A DNA stretch of 6,019 bases from Candidatus Kerfeldbacteria bacterium (GTDB taxonomy: Bacteria > Patescibacteriota > Patescibacteriia > PEXW01), in the NCBI GenBank assembly GCA_903867845.1, contig CAIPSZ010000082.1, forward strand, positions 1-6,019. Direction: 5' to 3'. The notes under the pieces are model-generated. The model did no database searches. It was not told the DNA's origin and saw only the letters and a list, made by a program, of their open reading frames with translations. Each line of letters begins with the position of its first letter. Within the stretch, counting starts at the first letter, position 1. Shown in pieces: positions 4,780 to 6,019 of this stretch. The translations under genes and the position numbers were made by a program.

Positions 4780-5964
4780 ATGAATTTTGCCCTTCCCAAA
4801 ACCTCTAAGAAGACCAAACGTATTTTCCACGGCATCTGGATGACCGTGGTCTACCTCTTTGCCACGGCAGGATTTATCCTGATTGGCGGCTTCTTCGCCA
4901 TTAAGTACCACGTTACGGACGTACCGGGATTCGTGGACGAGCACACCCAAGCGTACCAGCAGCTCGCGACCAATACTTCAACAAACACGCCAACCACCCC
5001 GGCAAGCATTGATACGAATACTTCCATCCAGAGTTTGGACGTGAGCATCGCCGACTTGGAGAAAATCCGGCAGGAGAAGCTAGCCACGCTCTGCGGCATC
5101 AGCAACCTCGGCCAGCTGTACCCGGTGAATGCCGCGGCTATTTTCAAGCAGTACCAGCTCACCCACAGCGATGCCCTAGCGCAGAAGATGCTGTTCGCCG
5201 CAACGCAGCAGCTCACCAGTGTCGGCAAGTCCATCCCGCAGCAGTGCGACGCACAGACGATTTCCGAAGATCTGCTCGTGGCGCAGCTCGCCAACCCCAC
5301 CGGCGCCAACCTGTACCCCTGGATGAATGATGAGGAGTGGACGAGCATTCACATTGCCATCAACAAAGATAAAGACGTCATTGTACGAGCAGCGTCAGTA
5401 GCGAACATTGACCCACGCTTGCTCACCGAGAACTTGGTGGTGGAGCAGCTCCGCCTCTTCCACACGCAGCGCGAGCTGTTCAAGAAATTCTTCCAGCCGC
5501 TGAACATCCTGGGCAACTCTACCACTATTTCCTTAGGCGTCATGGGCATCAAGGAGGCGACGGCAAAAGATATTGAAAGGCACCTACAAGATCCCAACTC
5601 GCCCTACTACCTGGGGCCAGCGTACGCGCACAGCCTGGACTTGCCCGCGACGAACACGGACAACGTGCGGTTCAGCCGCTTGAGCAACGAGCACGACCAC
5701 TACTACTCCTACCTGTACGCTGCCTTGTACCTGAAGCAAATGCTGACCCAGTGGAAGAGTGCAGGCTTTGACATCGGCAGCCGGCCAGAAATTATTGGCA
5801 CGCTCTTTAACGTGGGCTTCAGCCAGAGCCACCCCAGCGCCACGCCAAAAGTCGGCGGCTCAGCCATCACCTTGAACAACGTGAAGTACTCCTTTGGCTC
5901 ACTCGCTTTTGCCTTCTACTACTCTGGCGATTTAGCTGACGATTTTCCGCTGGTGACGTACTAG
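4780..5964 (+). CDS. Membrane-anchored lysozyme / lytic transglycosylase-like protein
   Basis: A 394-residue protein with a basic N-terminus (SKKTKR), one membrane segment (about 20-42) and a long extracytoplasmic part, first through a Thr/Asn-rich linker (60-85). Residues 200-380 have the layout of a GH23-type transglycosylase domain: ANIDPRLLTENLVVEQLR (209-226), where E222 (or E217) fits the catalytic Glu; SLGVMGIKEATA (251-262), matching the usual G-x-MQI-x-P-x-TA but with Gly replacing Gln; a YLYAALYLKQML helix (311-322); and TLFNVGF (341-347), matching YNAG. The likely role is peptidoglycan cleavage or binding at the envelope. Substitution of the Gln could mean an atypical or inactive enzyme. 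C105 and C156 may pair. The ATG has no Shine-Dalgarno but fits the promoter at 4761. The family call rests on motif order and is moderate. Confidence 0.78.
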   Translation: MNFALPKTSKKTKRIFHGIWMTVVYLFATAGFILIGGFFAIKYHVTDVPGFVDEHTQAYQQLATNTSTNTPTTPASIDTNTSIQSLDVSIADLEKIRQEKLATLCGISNLGQLYPVNAAAIFKQYQLTHSDALAQKMLFAATQQLTSVGKSIPQQCDAQTISEDLLVAQLANPTGANLYPWMNDEEWTSIHIAINKDKDVIVRAASVANIDPRLLTENLVVEQLRLFHTQRELFKKFFQPLNILGNSTTISLGVMGIKEATAKDIERHLQDPNSPYYLGPAYAHSLDLPATNTDNVRFSRLSNEHDHYYSYLYAALYLKQMLTQWKSAGFDIGSRPEIIGTLFNVGFSQSHPSATPKVGGSAITLNNVKYSFGSLAFAFYYSGDLADDFPLVTY

Positions 5965-5982
5965 ACAGGCCGGTGCTAGACT
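5953..5982 (+). promoter_or_regulatory. Promoter for the gene starting at 5993
   Basis: An extended -10, TGC-TAGACT (5974-5982), with a -35-like GTGACG (5953-5958) 18 bases upstream. The -10 ends ten bases before the ATG. The CTAGAC of the -10 repeats CTAGAC at 5961-5966, which overlaps the stop of the previous gene. No terminator lies between the two genes. Confidence 0.5.
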
Positions 5983-5992
5983 AGGCACACCT

Positions 5993-6019
5993 ATGAAAAA
6001 ATCACCCCCCGAATTCACC
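5993..6019 (+). CDS. 5' end of an unidentified gene (partial, MKKSPPEFT)
   Basis: The ATG at 5993 opens nine codons to the right edge of the window, 28 bases after the lysozyme-like gene. It is supported by the promoter at 5953-5982 and by the common start Met-Lys-Lys. It has no Shine-Dalgarno. Too short to identify. Confidence 0.5.

Noticed and set aside
626..5964. UGA reassigned to Gly (as in some CPR lineages)
   Set aside because: The genes are complete at full domain length with no in-frame TGA, so the ordinary bacterial code suffices.

Overview
The window looks like a piece of a bacterial chromosome with moderately high GC. It comes from an uncultivated-type lineage, and Patescibacteria (CPR) is my best guess. 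That guess rests on plus-strand genes with no Shine-Dalgarno, promoters placed almost on the start codons, two small conserved membrane proteins of unknown function, and a tRNA embedded in palindromic repeats. The genes read through with the standard bacterial code, and no single feature is diagnostic of the phylum.

Left part (1-625): the 5' end of a minus-strand gene with a strong Shine-Dalgarno leaves the window at its left edge. It faces away from an intact tRNA-Ser(CGA) at 310-399. On the left the tRNA is flanked by a broken copy of its own 5' half, interrupted in the D-loop by 88 bases of palindromic DNA. On the right lie a terminator-like inverted repeat and a tRNA-3'-half-like remnant, again split by GC-rich hairpins.

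Middle (626-3941): an AT-richer gene encodes a transglutaminase/cysteine-protease-like protein with a visible Cys-His-Asp triad and no signal peptide. Next comes a large exported protein made almost entirely of Asp-box (BNR) beta-propeller repeats with an Ig-like C-terminal domain. It is closed by a clean Rho-independent terminator.

Right part (3942-6019): a promoter lies directly before a 13-codon mini-ORF that overlaps the start of a small three-helix membrane protein gene. A second small membrane protein follows in a probable operon. Then, from its own promoter, comes a membrane-anchored protein with a lysozyme/lytic-transglycosylase-like domain. The first nine codons of another gene, again behind a promoter, end the window.

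The shared theme is the cell surface: an exported propeller protein, two small membrane proteins and a likely wall-acting enzyme. The most unusual observations are the tRNA-Ser locus with its interrupted tRNA fragments and the repeated use of leaderless or near-leaderless promoters (TATACT/TAGACT 7-13 nt from a start codon).
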